NCBI GenBank assembly: GCA_040222275.1
Contig: JAVKDJ010000063.1
Span: 84,506-148,505 of the forward strand
DNA length: 64,000 nt
Origin: CAXBNB01 sp040222275
GTDB taxonomy: Bacteria; Bacteroidota; Bacteroidia; Cytophagales; Cyclobacteriaceae
Direction of reading: 5' to 3'
Under the pieces are notes generated by a model, which did not search any database, had not been told where the DNA came from, and worked only from the letters and a program-made list of their open reading frames with translations. A program made the position numbers and the translations under genes. Positions 54,156 through 63,980 of the stretch are shown here, piece after piece (positions within the stretch are counted from its first letter, which is position 1; every line of letters begins with the position of its first letter).

Positions 54156-54214
54156 TACAGTAATCCGGCTAGAAGAATTAAGGAACAATAAAGTATTTAA
54201 AATCACAGAACATA

Positions 54215-55324
54215 ATGAGTGAATCAATAAAAGGTTTTTGCCTGCACGGAAGGGAAAAGATTGCCCCAGGTGAAGAGGATGTAATGAAAAATACTTCAGT
54301 GGTGGATATGGAAATCCCACCACTGAAGGAGGGGGAAATAAGGGCAAAAACTTTATTTACCGGTATATGTGGATCGGACAACAGCGCTTCACTGGGCAAG
54401 TCCAACTTCGATTGGGTGGAAAGGCCCAGGGTTATCGGTCACGAATTTAGTGCCCAGGTATTGGAACTGGGACCTGGTGATCATGGCGACCTGAAAGTTG
54501 GGGATATTTTTACCCCACTTGCTATGCTCGGTTGCCAGGACGAAGAATGTCCGGCATGTAGTGTAGCCAAGTGGAATTTGTGCCCATCGAAGCAGATCAT
54601 AGGATTTCATCGCAATGGTGGCTTTGGGCAAGAAGTGGTATTGGAATCAGACCGAGTAGTAGCATTTATGGAAGGTCTCACCCCCGAACAAGGCGCCCTG
54701 GTGGAGCCATTGTCCGTGGTAGTCAATGCCTTGCACAACAAATGCCACATCAAACCTGGTCAGGATGTAGTGGTCACAGGATGCGGTATCATTGGGTTGA
54801 TGTCTGCTGAACTGGCCAAAGCAGCTGGGGCCAGGGTGGCCGTTACAGGGATAGAGCACGATCGTGATATCCGTATGAAAAGTGCCGAAGAGCGCGGGTT
54901 CATTCCCATCATCGTATCTCCTGAAAACAGCCTGGCTAATCAGCTCGCCAATGGTATTACCGATAGCAATGGTGTACCCTTTGGCAGTAATGGCAAGGTA
55001 GATTTACTCATAGAATGTTCCGGGGTGCCCCAGGTGCTTACAGAAGCTATTTCAGTCGTAAGGCCAGAAGGGGATATATGTGTAATAGCCACATACCCCA
55101 AAGATGTGGAGATCAATGCTACGCATTTGACCCGGACATCATTAAACATGAGGGGCTCTATGGGCTCTTGCAGGGAAGATTACATGGTGGCCCAAAAATT
55201 GATGGTAACGGGAACATTTCCTGCTGAACACTATACTAATATTTATGAGTTTGAAAATATTTCAAAGGCTTTTGAAGATTCCATCCGCGCCAACAATGTG
55301 AAGGCTGTGGTAAAGATGAATTGA
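54215..55324 (+). CDS. Zinc-dependent MDR alcohol/sugar dehydrogenase
   Basis: 369 residues. Medium-chain dehydrogenase: LFTGICGSDNSASLGKSNF (catalytic zinc Cys), ERPRVIGHEFSAQVLELG (His and Glu ligands), a structural-zinc-like lobe with four Cys spaced C-x4-C-x2-C-x7-C (CQDEECPACSVAKWNLC) instead of the usual C-x2-C-x2-C-x7-C, then the Rossmann segment DVVVTGCGIIGLMSAELAKAAGARVAVTG. It oxidises a secondary alcohol of a sugar or polyol with NAD(P). Its position between Gfo/Idh and epimerase genes places it in the same cytoplasmic pathway. Confidence 0.88.
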   Translation: MSESIKGFCLHGREKIAPGEEDVMKNTSVVDMEIPPLKEGEIRAKTLFTGICGSDNSASLGKSNFDWVERPRVIGHEFSAQVLELGPGDHGDLKVGDIFTPLAMLGCQDEECPACSVAKWNLCPSKQIIGFHRNGGFGQEVVLESDRVVAFMEGLTPEQGALVEPLSVVVNALHNKCHIKPGQDVVVTGCGIIGLMSAELAKAAGARVAVTGIEHDRDIRMKSAEERGFIPIIVSPENSLANQLANGITDSNGVPFGSNGKVDLLIECSGVPQVLTEAISVVRPEGDICVIATYPKDVEINATHLTRTSLNMRGSMGSCREDYMVAQKLMVTGTFPAEHYTNIYEFENISKAFEDSIRANNVKAVVKMN

Positions 55325-55380
55325 CCGAACCCTGACTGTTTTTAGACAAACTCATTACTCATTCAAAAAAAGAAAACTTA

Positions 55381-56394
55381 ATGTCAACCATATTTATTAC
55401 CGGTGGTACAGGATGCATCGGATCAGTGACGATTTACAAATTGCTTCAGTCACCTGAAGTAGAAAAAATAGTGGTAGCCACCAGATCTACCAACACAGAA
55501 CCACTCAAGTTATGGTTGGGTGAAGGACTGGATCCCCGTGTGGAATTCGTAACCCTGGATGTAGCCGACTATGATGCCATAGAAGAGGTGATAACCCGGG
55601 TAAACCCAACACACATCATACACCTTGGCGCCTACCAAAGCCCGGATTGCTCGGCCTACCACGTGCGAGGGATGGAAATCAACACCGGAGGCACTATGGC
55701 CCTCTTCGATGTAGCTGAAAAACTGCCAAACCTGAAAAAATTTGTATTTGCATCCTCTGCCGCTGTGTATGGCATGCGGTCTATGTACCCCAACCCTGGC
55801 ATAGCAGAAGATGCCCAACTGGCACCACCAAACCATTACGGTATTTGGAAACTGGCGGGAGAGCACCTGGCCCGTTTGTTTTTTGACAATTCCAAAGTGC
55901 CTACGGTATGCCTGCGACTGAACACCACGTATGGAAAAGGAAGGGACAGGGGCAAAACCTCGGCTCCTACCAACGCATTGAAAGCAATTGCCCAGGGGGC
56001 TGTTAAGGGTGAAGTTATGCCATTTGAAATGCCCTATGAAGGCAGGGAAAACTACCATTTCGTAGAAGATGTAGGGGCGCAATTTGCAGCATGTACATTA
56101 CAGCCCTTCGAAGGATTTGGTGCTTTCAACATCAAAGGTGAAACCATCGCCATTACGGATTTTCTACAGATTGTGAAAGAGGAGGCCGATGCACTCGGAA
56201 TGGGCGAATATGCACAGCTGTCAGTGGCCACTGGGGCGGAACCCAATTTGTTTGTGTCTGACTTGAGTCATGAAAAAATAGACAAGACATTCAAGGATTT
56301 GCCATTAACAGAGATCAAAGATGGCGTAAAAAAATCCCTTTTGGAGTTTAAGGAAATGTCTGAAAAAGGAGTACTGGAATACCCAATAGTATAA
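55381..56394 (+). CDS. NAD-dependent epimerase/dehydratase (extended SDR)
   Basis: 337 residues. Glycine motif FITGGTGCIGSVTIYKLL at the N-terminus, ASSAAVYG with the active-site Ser, and Y153-G-I-W-K157 as the catalytic YxxxK pair. The C-terminal part (NYHFVEDVGAQFAACTLQPFEGFGAFNIKGE) is typical of nucleotide-sugar or sugar-lactone epimerases. It may act on a free sugar or lactone here, since no nucleotide-sugar genes are nearby. Two base pairs separate it from the next gene, so they are surely co-translated. Confidence 0.88.
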   Translation: MSTIFITGGTGCIGSVTIYKLLQSPEVEKIVVATRSTNTEPLKLWLGEGLDPRVEFVTLDVADYDAIEEVITRVNPTHIIHLGAYQSPDCSAYHVRGMEINTGGTMALFDVAEKLPNLKKFVFASSAAVYGMRSMYPNPGIAEDAQLAPPNHYGIWKLAGEHLARLFFDNSKVPTVCLRLNTTYGKGRDRGKTSAPTNALKAIAQGAVKGEVMPFEMPYEGRENYHFVEDVGAQFAACTLQPFEGFGAFNIKGETIAITDFLQIVKEEADALGMGEYAQLSVATGAEPNLFVSDLSHEKIDKTFKDLPLTEIKDGVKKSLLEFKEMSEKGVLEYPIV

Positions 56395-56396
56395 AA

Positions 56397-57365
56397 ATGA
56401 AAACAATAAAAATCGGATTGCTTGGGGCTGGAGATGTTGCGGATTTACATGCTGAAGCCGTAAACACCCTGCCCGGCGCAGAGCTTACAGGTCTCTGGAA
56501 CAGGACACCTGAAAAAGGAAAGCAAAAAGCTGAAAAATATGGTTGTAAAACCTATTTATCGGAGGATGAAATGTTCAACGATCCTGAAATCGATGCGGTT
56601 TTTATACTCACCAATATGGAAACCCACTGTGAATATACCCTGCGGGCAGCTGCTGCTGGCAAACATATCCTAGTGGAAAAGCCCGCGGCATCCAACATAG
56701 CCGAATTGCAACAAATGCAAGAGGCAGTAAGCAAAGCCGGGGTGAAATGTATGCCAGTGCACAACTACATTTATGAAACCGGCATCAAGCGTACCAGGGC
56801 CATGATCCATAACGGGTTGCTTGGGGATGTTACCCAGTTTTATATGATGTACAACATCCACCACTCCGATGAAATCAGGGCACGGTATCCAGGTGTGATC
56901 CGTCAGATACTTACCCACCATAGCTATACCATGTTGTACCTGGCGGGCAGGCCAAAGACGATTTCCTGTTTTAAAAACACCGTTGACCCTACATTGGCCC
57001 CACAGGAAAATGTGGCTATGGCCAATATGGTGATGCACAATGGAACACTTAGCCACCTGTGCGCAAGTTTTGCCAATGACGACCACTCAGGCGACCCATG
57101 GACCTGTATGATCAAGGTGATCGGCACCAAGGGCAGCACAAGATATAGCTATCGGGATTGGGTGATCAATGAAAGGAATGGGGCGCACTCCCAAACTTAC
57201 CATTGCTATCCCGAATCCATTAAGAATACTGCCACCCACTTTATAGACAATGTATTGAGGCACGGTGAGGCCCCATTATCAAGCCTCGAAGACGCTATTA
57301 CCTGTCAGCACATTATTGAGGCCTGTGAGCGGTCAGTAGATGAGGGTATTCATGTGAAATTTTAA
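56397..57365 (+). CDS. Gfo/Idh/MocA-family oxidoreductase
   Basis: 322 residues. Start IKIGLLGAGDVADLHAEAVNTLPGAEL (Rossmann), block LVEKPAASNIAELQ (EKP), then VHNYIYETGIKRTRAMIHNGLLGDVTQFYMMYNIHHSDE and the metal/base region ILTHHSYTMLYLAGRPKTIS. Distinct from the 53001 product, so the arm contains two different dehydrogenases of the family, which suits an oxidation-reduction pair that moves a keto group along a sugar. Starts 2 bp after the epimerase gene. Confidence 0.9.
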   Translation: MKTIKIGLLGAGDVADLHAEAVNTLPGAELTGLWNRTPEKGKQKAEKYGCKTYLSEDEMFNDPEIDAVFILTNMETHCEYTLRAAAAGKHILVEKPAASNIAELQQMQEAVSKAGVKCMPVHNYIYETGIKRTRAMIHNGLLGDVTQFYMMYNIHHSDEIRARYPGVIRQILTHHSYTMLYLAGRPKTISCFKNTVDPTLAPQENVAMANMVMHNGTLSHLCASFANDDHSGDPWTCMIKVIGTKGSTRYSYRDWVINERNGAHSQTYHCYPESIKNTATHFIDNVLRHGEAPLSSLEDAITCQHIIEACERSVDEGIHVKF

Positions 57366-57501
57366 ACTATAACTATGATCTGATACAACTACTGAACTAA
57401 AACATCAACTGAAAAAAATAAAACTCCCAACTAACCAATGACCTATTGACCAAATTATTTTTAATCAGTTCAACATTAAACTACTCTGTACAAACTATAT
57501 T

Positions 57502-60500
57502 ATGAAAATTAAAAAAGAAAAGATCATTGGGAAACTATGCCTTCTGATGTGTGTAGCACTGGCTATGACCGGGTGTTCTGTTACGGGAGATTCCATCAAA
57601 GTAAACAAGGATTCGCACATTGTCCTTATTGGCAACAACCTGGGCTCCAGGATGATGAATTTCGGTCATTTCGAGACTGAAATGCAATTGCGCTACCCGG
57701 ACAGTTTGCTGTATATCCGCAACATGAGCGATGGTGGCAACACCCCGGGTTTCAGGCCACATGCCTCCAGAAATTCACCATGGGCATTTCCAGGGGCAGA
57801 GGCCTTTCAAACCGAATTAGCACAAAAATCCGGAAGTACCGGCCACTTCGAAACTCCCGATGAATGGCTCACCATGCTGGAAGCTGATATTATTTTGGCA
57901 TTCTTTGGCTACAATGAATCATTTGAAGGCCCTGAAGGGGTTGAAAATTACAAAGCTGAATTGCATGCCTTTATCCAGCATACACTCAGCCAGAAATACA
58001 ATGGTAAGTCAGCTCCAAAACTGGCGTTGATTTCCCCAATTGCCTTTGAAGACCTGTCCCAAAAAATGGACCTGCCCAATGGCGAGAAGGAAAATGTAAA
58101 CCTGGCACTATACACTGAAGCCATGCGCGAAGTAGCCGCTGCTGACAGTGTGCTGTTCGTAGATGCCTTTACACCAACAAAAGAATGGTATGCCTCTAGC
58201 ACTGAAGATCTAACCGCCGATGGCTTTCAACTCAATGATTTAGGATATCAGAAATTTGCGAAGCTGCTCGCTGATCGGGTTTTTGGAGTTTCGGCATCAA
58301 AAGCCGAAGAAAACCGCCAACTGGTGCTTGATGCGGTGAATGAGAAAAACTGGTTTTGGCACAATGATTATAAAATACCAAATGGCGTTCACGTGTACGG
58401 TCGTCGTTACAATCCATTTGGCCCTGACAACTACCCTGCTGAAATCGAAAAAATCCGTCAGATGACGGCCATTAGGGACACTGCAATCTGGGATGCCCTG
58501 AAAGGCAAGAAAAAAGACCTGGCTGCAGCAGACGAAAAAACCAAAATATTGCCCCCTGTACAAACCAACTATAAGCAAAGCAAAAAGAATGGAGACCCGG
58601 AGTACCTCTATGGGGAAGATGCCCTGGCACAGCTTCACACGGCACCTGGTTACAAAATTGAGTTGTTTGCCTCAGAAAAGGAATTTAACGACCTGGCCAA
58701 CCCTGTGCAAATGTCATTTGACAACAAAGGCCGACTTTGGGTGGGTGTAATGCCCAGTTATCCACATTACAAACCAGGTGACAGCAAACCAAACGACAAA
58801 CTGATCATCCTGGAAGATACAGATGGCGACAACAAAGCAGATAAGCAAACCACTTTTGCGGATGGGTTGCACCTTACCATTGGTTTTGAATTTGCCCCTG
58901 AGGGAGTCTATGTTTCCCAAGGCACCAATCTGGTATTGCTGAAAGATACCGATGGTGATGACAAGGCCGACACCAAAGAAATTATCCTGAGTGGTTTTGA
59001 TGACCATGACACACACCATGCCATCAGCGCTTTCTGCGCCGACCCTTCTGGTGCTATTTACATGGGCGAGGGTGTTTTCCTTCATACCAACGTGGAAACT
59101 GCCTACGGCCCTGTAAGGGGCACAAACGGCGGTTTTTACAGGTATAGCCCGCAGCGCCATCACCTTGAGCGCACAGCGCAACTTCCCATTCCAAACCCAT
59201 GGGGAATTGCTTTTGACGATTGGGGACAAAACTTCTTCGCACACACCTCTGGTCCAGACATGACCTGGATGATGCCCGGGTCCATCAATCCCCGGTATGG
59301 CATTGCCTCGCCACGTCCGGAAAACCTGATCCAGCAAGAGCATCGTGTGAGGCCAACATCTGGTTTGGAATTCGTATCCAGCCGCCATTTTCCTGATGAT
59401 GCACAAGGCGACCTGTTGATCAACAATACGATCGGGTTTCTGGGCACTAAACAACACACCATGGTTGACGACCCTGAATCCGCTGGCTTCAATAGCCGAC
59501 ACGTTCAGGATTTGGTGTATGGTGACGATAAAAATTTCAGGCCAGTAGATATGGAATTTGCCCCTGACGGTTCATTGTACCTCATCGATTGGCACAATGT
59601 GCTGATTGGCCACATGCAGCACAATGCACGCGATCCACTGAGAGACCATGCACATGGAAGGATTTACAGGATCACCTATCCTTCAAAACCACTTGTAAAA
59701 CCAGCCAAAGTAGCAGGTGCCAGCATCGACGAACTGTTGGACAACCTGAAACTCCCGGAATACAGGACCAGGTACAGGACGAGAAGGGAATTGCGTGGAA
59801 GGGAAGCTTCAGAAGTACTTCCGAAGTTGAAACAATGGGTAGCTTCGCTTGACAATAACGACCCCAGTTATGAGCACCATCGACTGGAAGCCCTATGGGT
59901 AACCTGGGGGCTTAACCAGATCGATAAAGAACTGTTGCAAAACATGTTAAAGTCTGATGATTTCAGGGCCCGCTCTGCTGCGGTAAGGGTGCTCAGATAT
60001 GTAGGGCACCAAGTGAGCAACCAGGCTGATTTGCTGATGCAGGCAGCAAAAGATGACAATGCCCGGGTAAGGCTTGAAGCCTTTGTGGCTGCTTCGTGGT
60101 TGGGCAAGGAAATAGGCTTGCCTATAGTTTTGGAGGCAGGCAATAAGCCTTTGGACAAATGGATGGAAAAACCACACGAAGCTGCTGTCGCATTTCTAAA
60201 TGACCATCCGGTAGGAGGCAGCACAGAAGACGATGTGGTGACACACCTCAAAGGCAAGGAAAGAAAAATGTTCGTAAAGGGCAAGGAGATATATGCCGAA
60301 GAAGGTTTCTGCGGAACCTGTCATCAACCCGATGGAAAAGGCCTTACTGCTGCAGGATTTCCTCCACTTTCCCGCTCTGAATGGGTAGAAGGTGATGAAG
60401 AACGCCTGATCAAACTGACCTTGCATGGCCTGATGGGGCCCATCGAAGTAAAGGGTAAAAAATATCCCGGACAAGTGCCAATGACCCAGTTTGGTGGATT

Positions 60501-60666
60501 GCTCGATGATGAAGAAATGGCAGCTGTCCTGACATACGTCCGAAATGACTTTGGCAACAGGGCTTCCGTGATTTCTCCGGAAAAAGTAAAAGAAGTAAGA
60601 GCGGCCGTAGCTGGAAAAACAGGATTCTATTCTCCTGAAGAACTGCTACAAGCACACCCTTTCTAA
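57502..60666 (+). CDS. SGNH-like / PVC membrane-bound-dehydrogenase / HEAT / cytochrome c fusion lipoprotein
   Basis: 1054 residues with a lipobox (LAMTGC). Residues about 35-265 have an SGNH/GDSL hydrolase fold, but the nucleophile block reads IGNNLGSRM and the last block TADGFQLNDLGY, so the usual Ser and catalytic His are both absent (Asn, Gln). Residues about 375-720 are the PVC-type N-terminal membrane-bound dehydrogenase propeller (APGYKIELFASEKEFNDLANPVQMSFDNKGRLWV, GIAFDDWGQNFFAHTSGPDM, MEFAPDGSLYLIDWHNV). Helical HEAT-like repeats cover about 740-900. A cytochrome c domain carries C937-G-T-C940-H941. Probable role: a periplasmic electron-transfer sugar dehydrogenase with a binding module; the exact substrate is unknown. 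Last gene of the right arm. Confidence 0.88.
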   Translation: MKIKKEKIIGKLCLLMCVALAMTGCSVTGDSIKVNKDSHIVLIGNNLGSRMMNFGHFETEMQLRYPDSLLYIRNMSDGGNTPGFRPHASRNSPWAFPGAEAFQTELAQKSGSTGHFETPDEWLTMLEADIILAFFGYNESFEGPEGVENYKAELHAFIQHTLSQKYNGKSAPKLALISPIAFEDLSQKMDLPNGEKENVNLALYTEAMREVAAADSVLFVDAFTPTKEWYASSTEDLTADGFQLNDLGYQKFAKLLADRVFGVSASKAEENRQLVLDAVNEKNWFWHNDYKIPNGVHVYGRRYNPFGPDNYPAEIEKIRQMTAIRDTAIWDALKGKKKDLAAADEKTKILPPVQTNYKQSKKNGDPEYLYGEDALAQLHTAPGYKIELFASEKEFNDLANPVQMSFDNKGRLWVGVMPSYPHYKPGDSKPNDKLIILEDTDGDNKADKQTTFADGLHLTIGFEFAPEGVYVSQGTNLVLLKDTDGDDKADTKEIILSGFDDHDTHHAISAFCADPSGAIYMGEGVFLHTNVETAYGPVRGTNGGFYRYSPQRHHLERTAQLPIPNPWGIAFDDWGQNFFAHTSGPDMTWMMPGSINPRYGIASPRPENLIQQEHRVRPTSGLEFVSSRHFPDDAQGDLLINNTIGFLGTKQHTMVDDPESAGFNSRHVQDLVYGDDKNFRPVDMEFAPDGSLYLIDWHNVLIGHMQHNARDPLRDHAHGRIYRITYPSKPLVKPAKVAGASIDELLDNLKLPEYRTRYRTRRELRGREASEVLPKLKQWVASLDNNDPSYEHHRLEALWVTWGLNQIDKELLQNMLKSDDFRARSAAVRVLRYVGHQVSNQADLLMQAAKDDNARVRLEAFVAASWLGKEIGLPIVLEAGNKPLDKWMEKPHEAAVAFLNDHPVGGSTEDDVVTHLKGKERKMFVKGKEIYAEEGFCGTCHQPDGKGLTAAGFPPLSRSEWVEGDEERLIKLTLHGLMGPIEVKGKKYPGQVPMTQFGGLLDDEEMAAVLTYVRNDFGNRASVISPEKVKEVRAAVAGKTGFYSPEELLQAHPF

Positions 60667-60687
60667 AAAATAATTGACTGAAAACTT

Positions 60688-60722
60688 AAAAGAGGTTAGG
60701 CCAGTGGCTTAACCTCTTTTTT
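60688..60722 (+). terminator. Bidirectional intrinsic terminator between convergent genes
   Basis: AAAAGAGGTTA (60688-60698) pairs with TAACCTCTTTT (60710-60720), extended by inner G-C pairs to a 3-base loop, with A and T runs on the two sides. It ends the fusion gene and the convergent PL8 lyase gene. Confidence 0.88.
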
Positions 60723-60742
60723 CTGTGGACCACTCCAGGCTT

Positions 60743-63700
60743 TTATTCACTCACCATTGATTCTATGAGTGTCAAAGCCAGCCCATGTTGGAGTTGTACA
60801 TCGATTTTTGTAAGTCCTTCGGAATGGGCAACATCTTTTACAGCCTCTAGATTCTCATTGACCTTCCAATATCCGTTCAACAGCATGGTAAGGCCCACAG
60901 GTTCACTGTAATTCTTATAATTTCTTTGATCTTCGGGAAAATTTAAATCAGGCTGCACGACGCTCATTTTTATTGACCGATCACCTTCTTTATTAATCAT
61001 GGCCAAACATGGAGCAGACACATGCTTTAGGACACCTTCAGTTGTAACTTCTCCCGTTTCGAAGAGCACATAACTGGTTGTACGCGATTCATCATCGTGA
61101 ATGATGTGGGCCTGATTATCTGCCTGTAAAACCTTGTATGCAGGTCCTTTTTTAATTGTTTTTCCAAAATTTTTGATCCCTTCATCTGTCAAAAAAGGGT
61201 ATATCACGTAGTGGTAGTTTGCTCCTTTGGGTGCTACGCCATGATCTATCCAGGCAGTAGCAAAATCCCCCTCAGTTTCTTTTACTCCTTTGGCTTTCGC
61301 TCCCAGTTTACCGGTATTTACCGAGTACTTATCATGGTATGAGAGTTGTTTCTGCTTTTGCCAGTAAACAGGTGAGGGAGAAACCACGTGGTAGCCAGTA
61401 CCATACTGATCTACTATCCAGCCATCACTCATTTGCTGCTGGCTCACCGGAAACTTACTTTGTTTTCCCCCAGCTGTATGTAATGAGGCGTTCGCTTTCG
61501 TGAGTCCTGTCTGAAATAAGTTGGTATGTACGGGATGTTTATCATCCACGCTGGAAATGCCTGTGCCTATGCAGATCAGTTTGTCTCCAAAGGAAAAGAC
61601 TGACTTTCGTGCTTTCAACTTACCAGAAAAACCTACTGCTGTCTCCGGGCCATCTGCATTGGAGCCTTTTTCTTCATTCAATATCATTCCAAAGACCCCA
61701 TTACTCCCCAACTGAGCGGCTCCTGCAAATGTCTCCTGCGAGCGAAACATAATCAGCGGCATATCCGGCTCCAGAGTTTCAAAAGGCAGGTACACTACCG
61801 TAGCTCCCGGGTAGCGATTCCAGTCCCATCCTTCGTAATGAAACCCACTACCCTCATTGCCTTTTTCATTGAGCAACTGAATGGTGCCATTGGATTGATA
61901 GCGTCCATACCGATTGTCGGTCACATAAATTTCTGAGGCCCAAACATACCGGCTATACCCTTTCACTATGGCCGCCCAGCGGTCTCTATGATGGACAGCC
62001 GTAGCAGCATAGGGAAAAGTATAATACCCCTTTACCGATTCTTTTTGGATACCCTGCAGTTGTGAAAAAATGGTGGCATTTACCTTATCCTGATCTCCCC
62101 ACAACCGTAGGTATGCAGCTGCCACTTCTGTATCTACCGCCGATGTGTTTTCCGGATTTCCGGCTTGGGCCAATTCCAGATAGGGTTGTTGCAAAGACCG
62201 GATGCTCTCCCCCAGGGGATGTCTGCCAGAATTACCAAAGCCCACATCGCACCCCTGGCTATACAGGCGGGTAGCCATAATTGCTTTTTTGAAATTGGCA
62301 TGTCCCTGCTGGCTGATCCTATAGGGGGTGCCGGCCAGCGTTTTCAATATTTTGGGCACTTTGCGAAATGCGCCAAACGCATAAGCGGGATAGTGCCCGT
62401 TATGATGCCAGCCTGTACCATCCGCTTTGAATACTCCCCGGGCGTCATCCTGTGCCAGCACTACCGATATGTAATGGCTATACGCCTGCATCAATTGATG
62501 CTGTGTGGCCTTTTTATCAGCTAAAAAAATCAACAACAAATGATAAAATGCCTGGGTATTGAGGTAATCAATGTTGGCAAAAAACTCTTCATCATCACCC
62601 AGCAGCTTGCCTACATTGAAAAGCCAAAGCAGGCTGCCCCCCGCTTCAGAAAGCAGGCCCATGGAGGCCATCGGCTTACGCATGATAAAAAAAGCTTCTG
62701 CTAACTCGCGGGTATTGTAACCTATGTGATGACGGGTGCCCCCGGAAGCTCCCTCCTGCCACCCCTGATCGAGGTAGTATCTCACCCCTACTTCAAACAT
62801 TTCCTCTATGGCTTTTTGGTTCTCACCTATAGCTCTGTAGTAATACTGAGCCAACCTTTTCATTACTTTACCAAAATCTTCAATCGCATTGTGCCTTTTT
62901 TCTCCCTGAATGTTTTCGTCGTAGTAAATTTGAGAAAGTTGGAAAGTCAATGGTGGACCGAAAACTTTACCTTCTTTTGATATGATCTTCAAGGCATCAA
63001 ATCTACTTTTCAGATCGTCTATATATACCTTGTATTGTGGTTGCAATGTCAATTCCCCTTCCAGCCGTTGTTCTATTTCATCCAATGCAGATAATGCTTC
63101 CTTCGAAACATTTACCGGTTTTAGCTGCTGTATCCGATACAGATATGCAAGCTGCGGCATCCAGTGGTCGTCTTCCAGTCCCTGCTCTTTTTTGATAAAA
63201 GGAACATGCATGTCGGGGTATTGGTGCCTGTCGTCCTGATACTGCGAAAACACCACATCATCGAAATAAAGCACGCCACCAGCACCGGTAGTGAGTATCG
63301 TACACTGCATAGCATCATACGCCACTGCTGCTCCCTGCTCAGGTGGGTTTCCCTGCATCTCATAAAAGGGCACCCAGAGTGTACGCCAGCCTGTAAACGT
63401 GAGGGCCAGATCAAACCAAACCTTGTCTTCATCAGACTTAGAAAAGTTAATTCTTAGGGTGTCATTGGAAGATTTTTCATTGTAGATGGAAAAAATAAAT
63501 GTTGGGCTTGCCTGAAAGTGATCGCCATAAGCCAATGGACTCTCTTTCTGGCTCAATACCCGAAAGTGCGAGGTACTAAAATGGCTTTTTCCTTTCCATT
63601 GCCATTTTAAAGAGGACTGACCAAACTTATAACGCTCCGGACTGATGGCAAGCTCGGACTGTCCAGATGGTCGATAATATTGCAATACGGCTTCTTTTTC

Positions 63701-63841
63701 AAAAGATTCTACAGCAGGCTTGGGCTGGGCATTTGCTGACAAAAAAGCTGCTAAGGCCAGCATTAAAACCACACCGTTTCTGATGATTTTATACCAGCTT
63801 CTTTTTTCTTTTTTAACAAAAACGTTAACACAATTTATCAT
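60743..63841 (-). CDS. PL8 chondroitin sulfate ABC-type lyase, exported
   Basis: 1032 residues from the ATG at 63841; the frame opens at 63886, and several ATGs compete, but this one leaves a better-sized signal peptide ending LSANAQ. N-terminal beta-sandwich (Lyase_N, about 40-200: ERYKFGQSSLKWQWKGKSHF, FYEMQGNPPEQG, GGVLYFDDVVFSQYQDDRHQYPD), then an alpha-toroid with the active site GWHHNGHYPAYAFGAF. H480 and Y487 have the 7-residue spacing of the His/Tyr pair in chondroitin ABC lyase, and R540 in GRHPLGESI fits the expected Arg. A C-terminal beta-supersandwich follows. It cleaves glycosaminoglycans by beta-elimination, giving unsaturated disaccharides for the sulfatases. Confidence 0.92.
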   Translation of the reverse strand: MINCVNVFVKKEKRSWYKIIRNGVVLMLALAAFLSANAQPKPAVESFEKEAVLQYYRPSGQSELAISPERYKFGQSSLKWQWKGKSHFSTSHFRVLSQKESPLAYGDHFQASPTFIFSIYNEKSSNDTLRINFSKSDEDKVWFDLALTFTGWRTLWVPFYEMQGNPPEQGAAVAYDAMQCTILTTGAGGVLYFDDVVFSQYQDDRHQYPDMHVPFIKKEQGLEDDHWMPQLAYLYRIQQLKPVNVSKEALSALDEIEQRLEGELTLQPQYKVYIDDLKSRFDALKIISKEGKVFGPPLTFQLSQIYYDENIQGEKRHNAIEDFGKVMKRLAQYYYRAIGENQKAIEEMFEVGVRYYLDQGWQEGASGGTRHHIGYNTRELAEAFFIMRKPMASMGLLSEAGGSLLWLFNVGKLLGDDEEFFANIDYLNTQAFYHLLLIFLADKKATQHQLMQAYSHYISVVLAQDDARGVFKADGTGWHHNGHYPAYAFGAFRKVPKILKTLAGTPYRISQQGHANFKKAIMATRLYSQGCDVGFGNSGRHPLGESIRSLQQPYLELAQAGNPENTSAVDTEVAAAYLRLWGDQDKVNATIFSQLQGIQKESVKGYYTFPYAATAVHHRDRWAAIVKGYSRYVWASEIYVTDNRYGRYQSNGTIQLLNEKGNEGSGFHYEGWDWNRYPGATVVYLPFETLEPDMPLIMFRSQETFAGAAQLGSNGVFGMILNEEKGSNADGPETAVGFSGKLKARKSVFSFGDKLICIGTGISSVDDKHPVHTNLFQTGLTKANASLHTAGGKQSKFPVSQQQMSDGWIVDQYGTGYHVVSPSPVYWQKQKQLSYHDKYSVNTGKLGAKAKGVKETEGDFATAWIDHGVAPKGANYHYVIYPFLTDEGIKNFGKTIKKGPAYKVLQADNQAHIIHDDESRTTSYVLFETGEVTTEGVLKHVSAPCLAMINKEGDRSIKMSVVQPDLNFPEDQRNYKNYSEPVGLTMLLNGYWKVNENLEAVKDVAHSEGLTKIDVQLQHGLALTLIESMVSE

Positions 63842-63918
63842 AAAACCATCCTTCATAAAATTCATACTTTGATTCCGGAAATACACAAATTGAAATGCCT
63901 GTAATTAATCCCTACTGT

Positions 63919-63980
63919 GCTGGTGCGAGCCTTTGGCTCGTATCAATCAAATCAGATACGAGCCAAAGGCTCGCACCAGC
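63919..63980. repeat. REP/BIME-like double palindrome
   Basis: A perfect 26-bp inverted pair (63919-63944 and 63955-63980) with a 10-bp spacer. Each arm contains its own small hairpin CGAGCC-TTT-GGCTCG. Two inverted units that each fold resemble the REP palindromes mobilised by IS200/RAYT-like transposases. No other copy is visible in the window, which ends 20 bp further on. Confidence 0.7.

Noticed and set aside
54054..54405. Short minus-strand frames before the MDR dehydrogenase gene
   Set aside because: They overlap coding sequence of the flanking dehydrogenases on the other strand and have no domain pattern.
58714..59502. A 262-codon minus-strand reading frame
   Set aside because: It lies antisense to the propeller of the fusion gene and shows no protein-like pattern.
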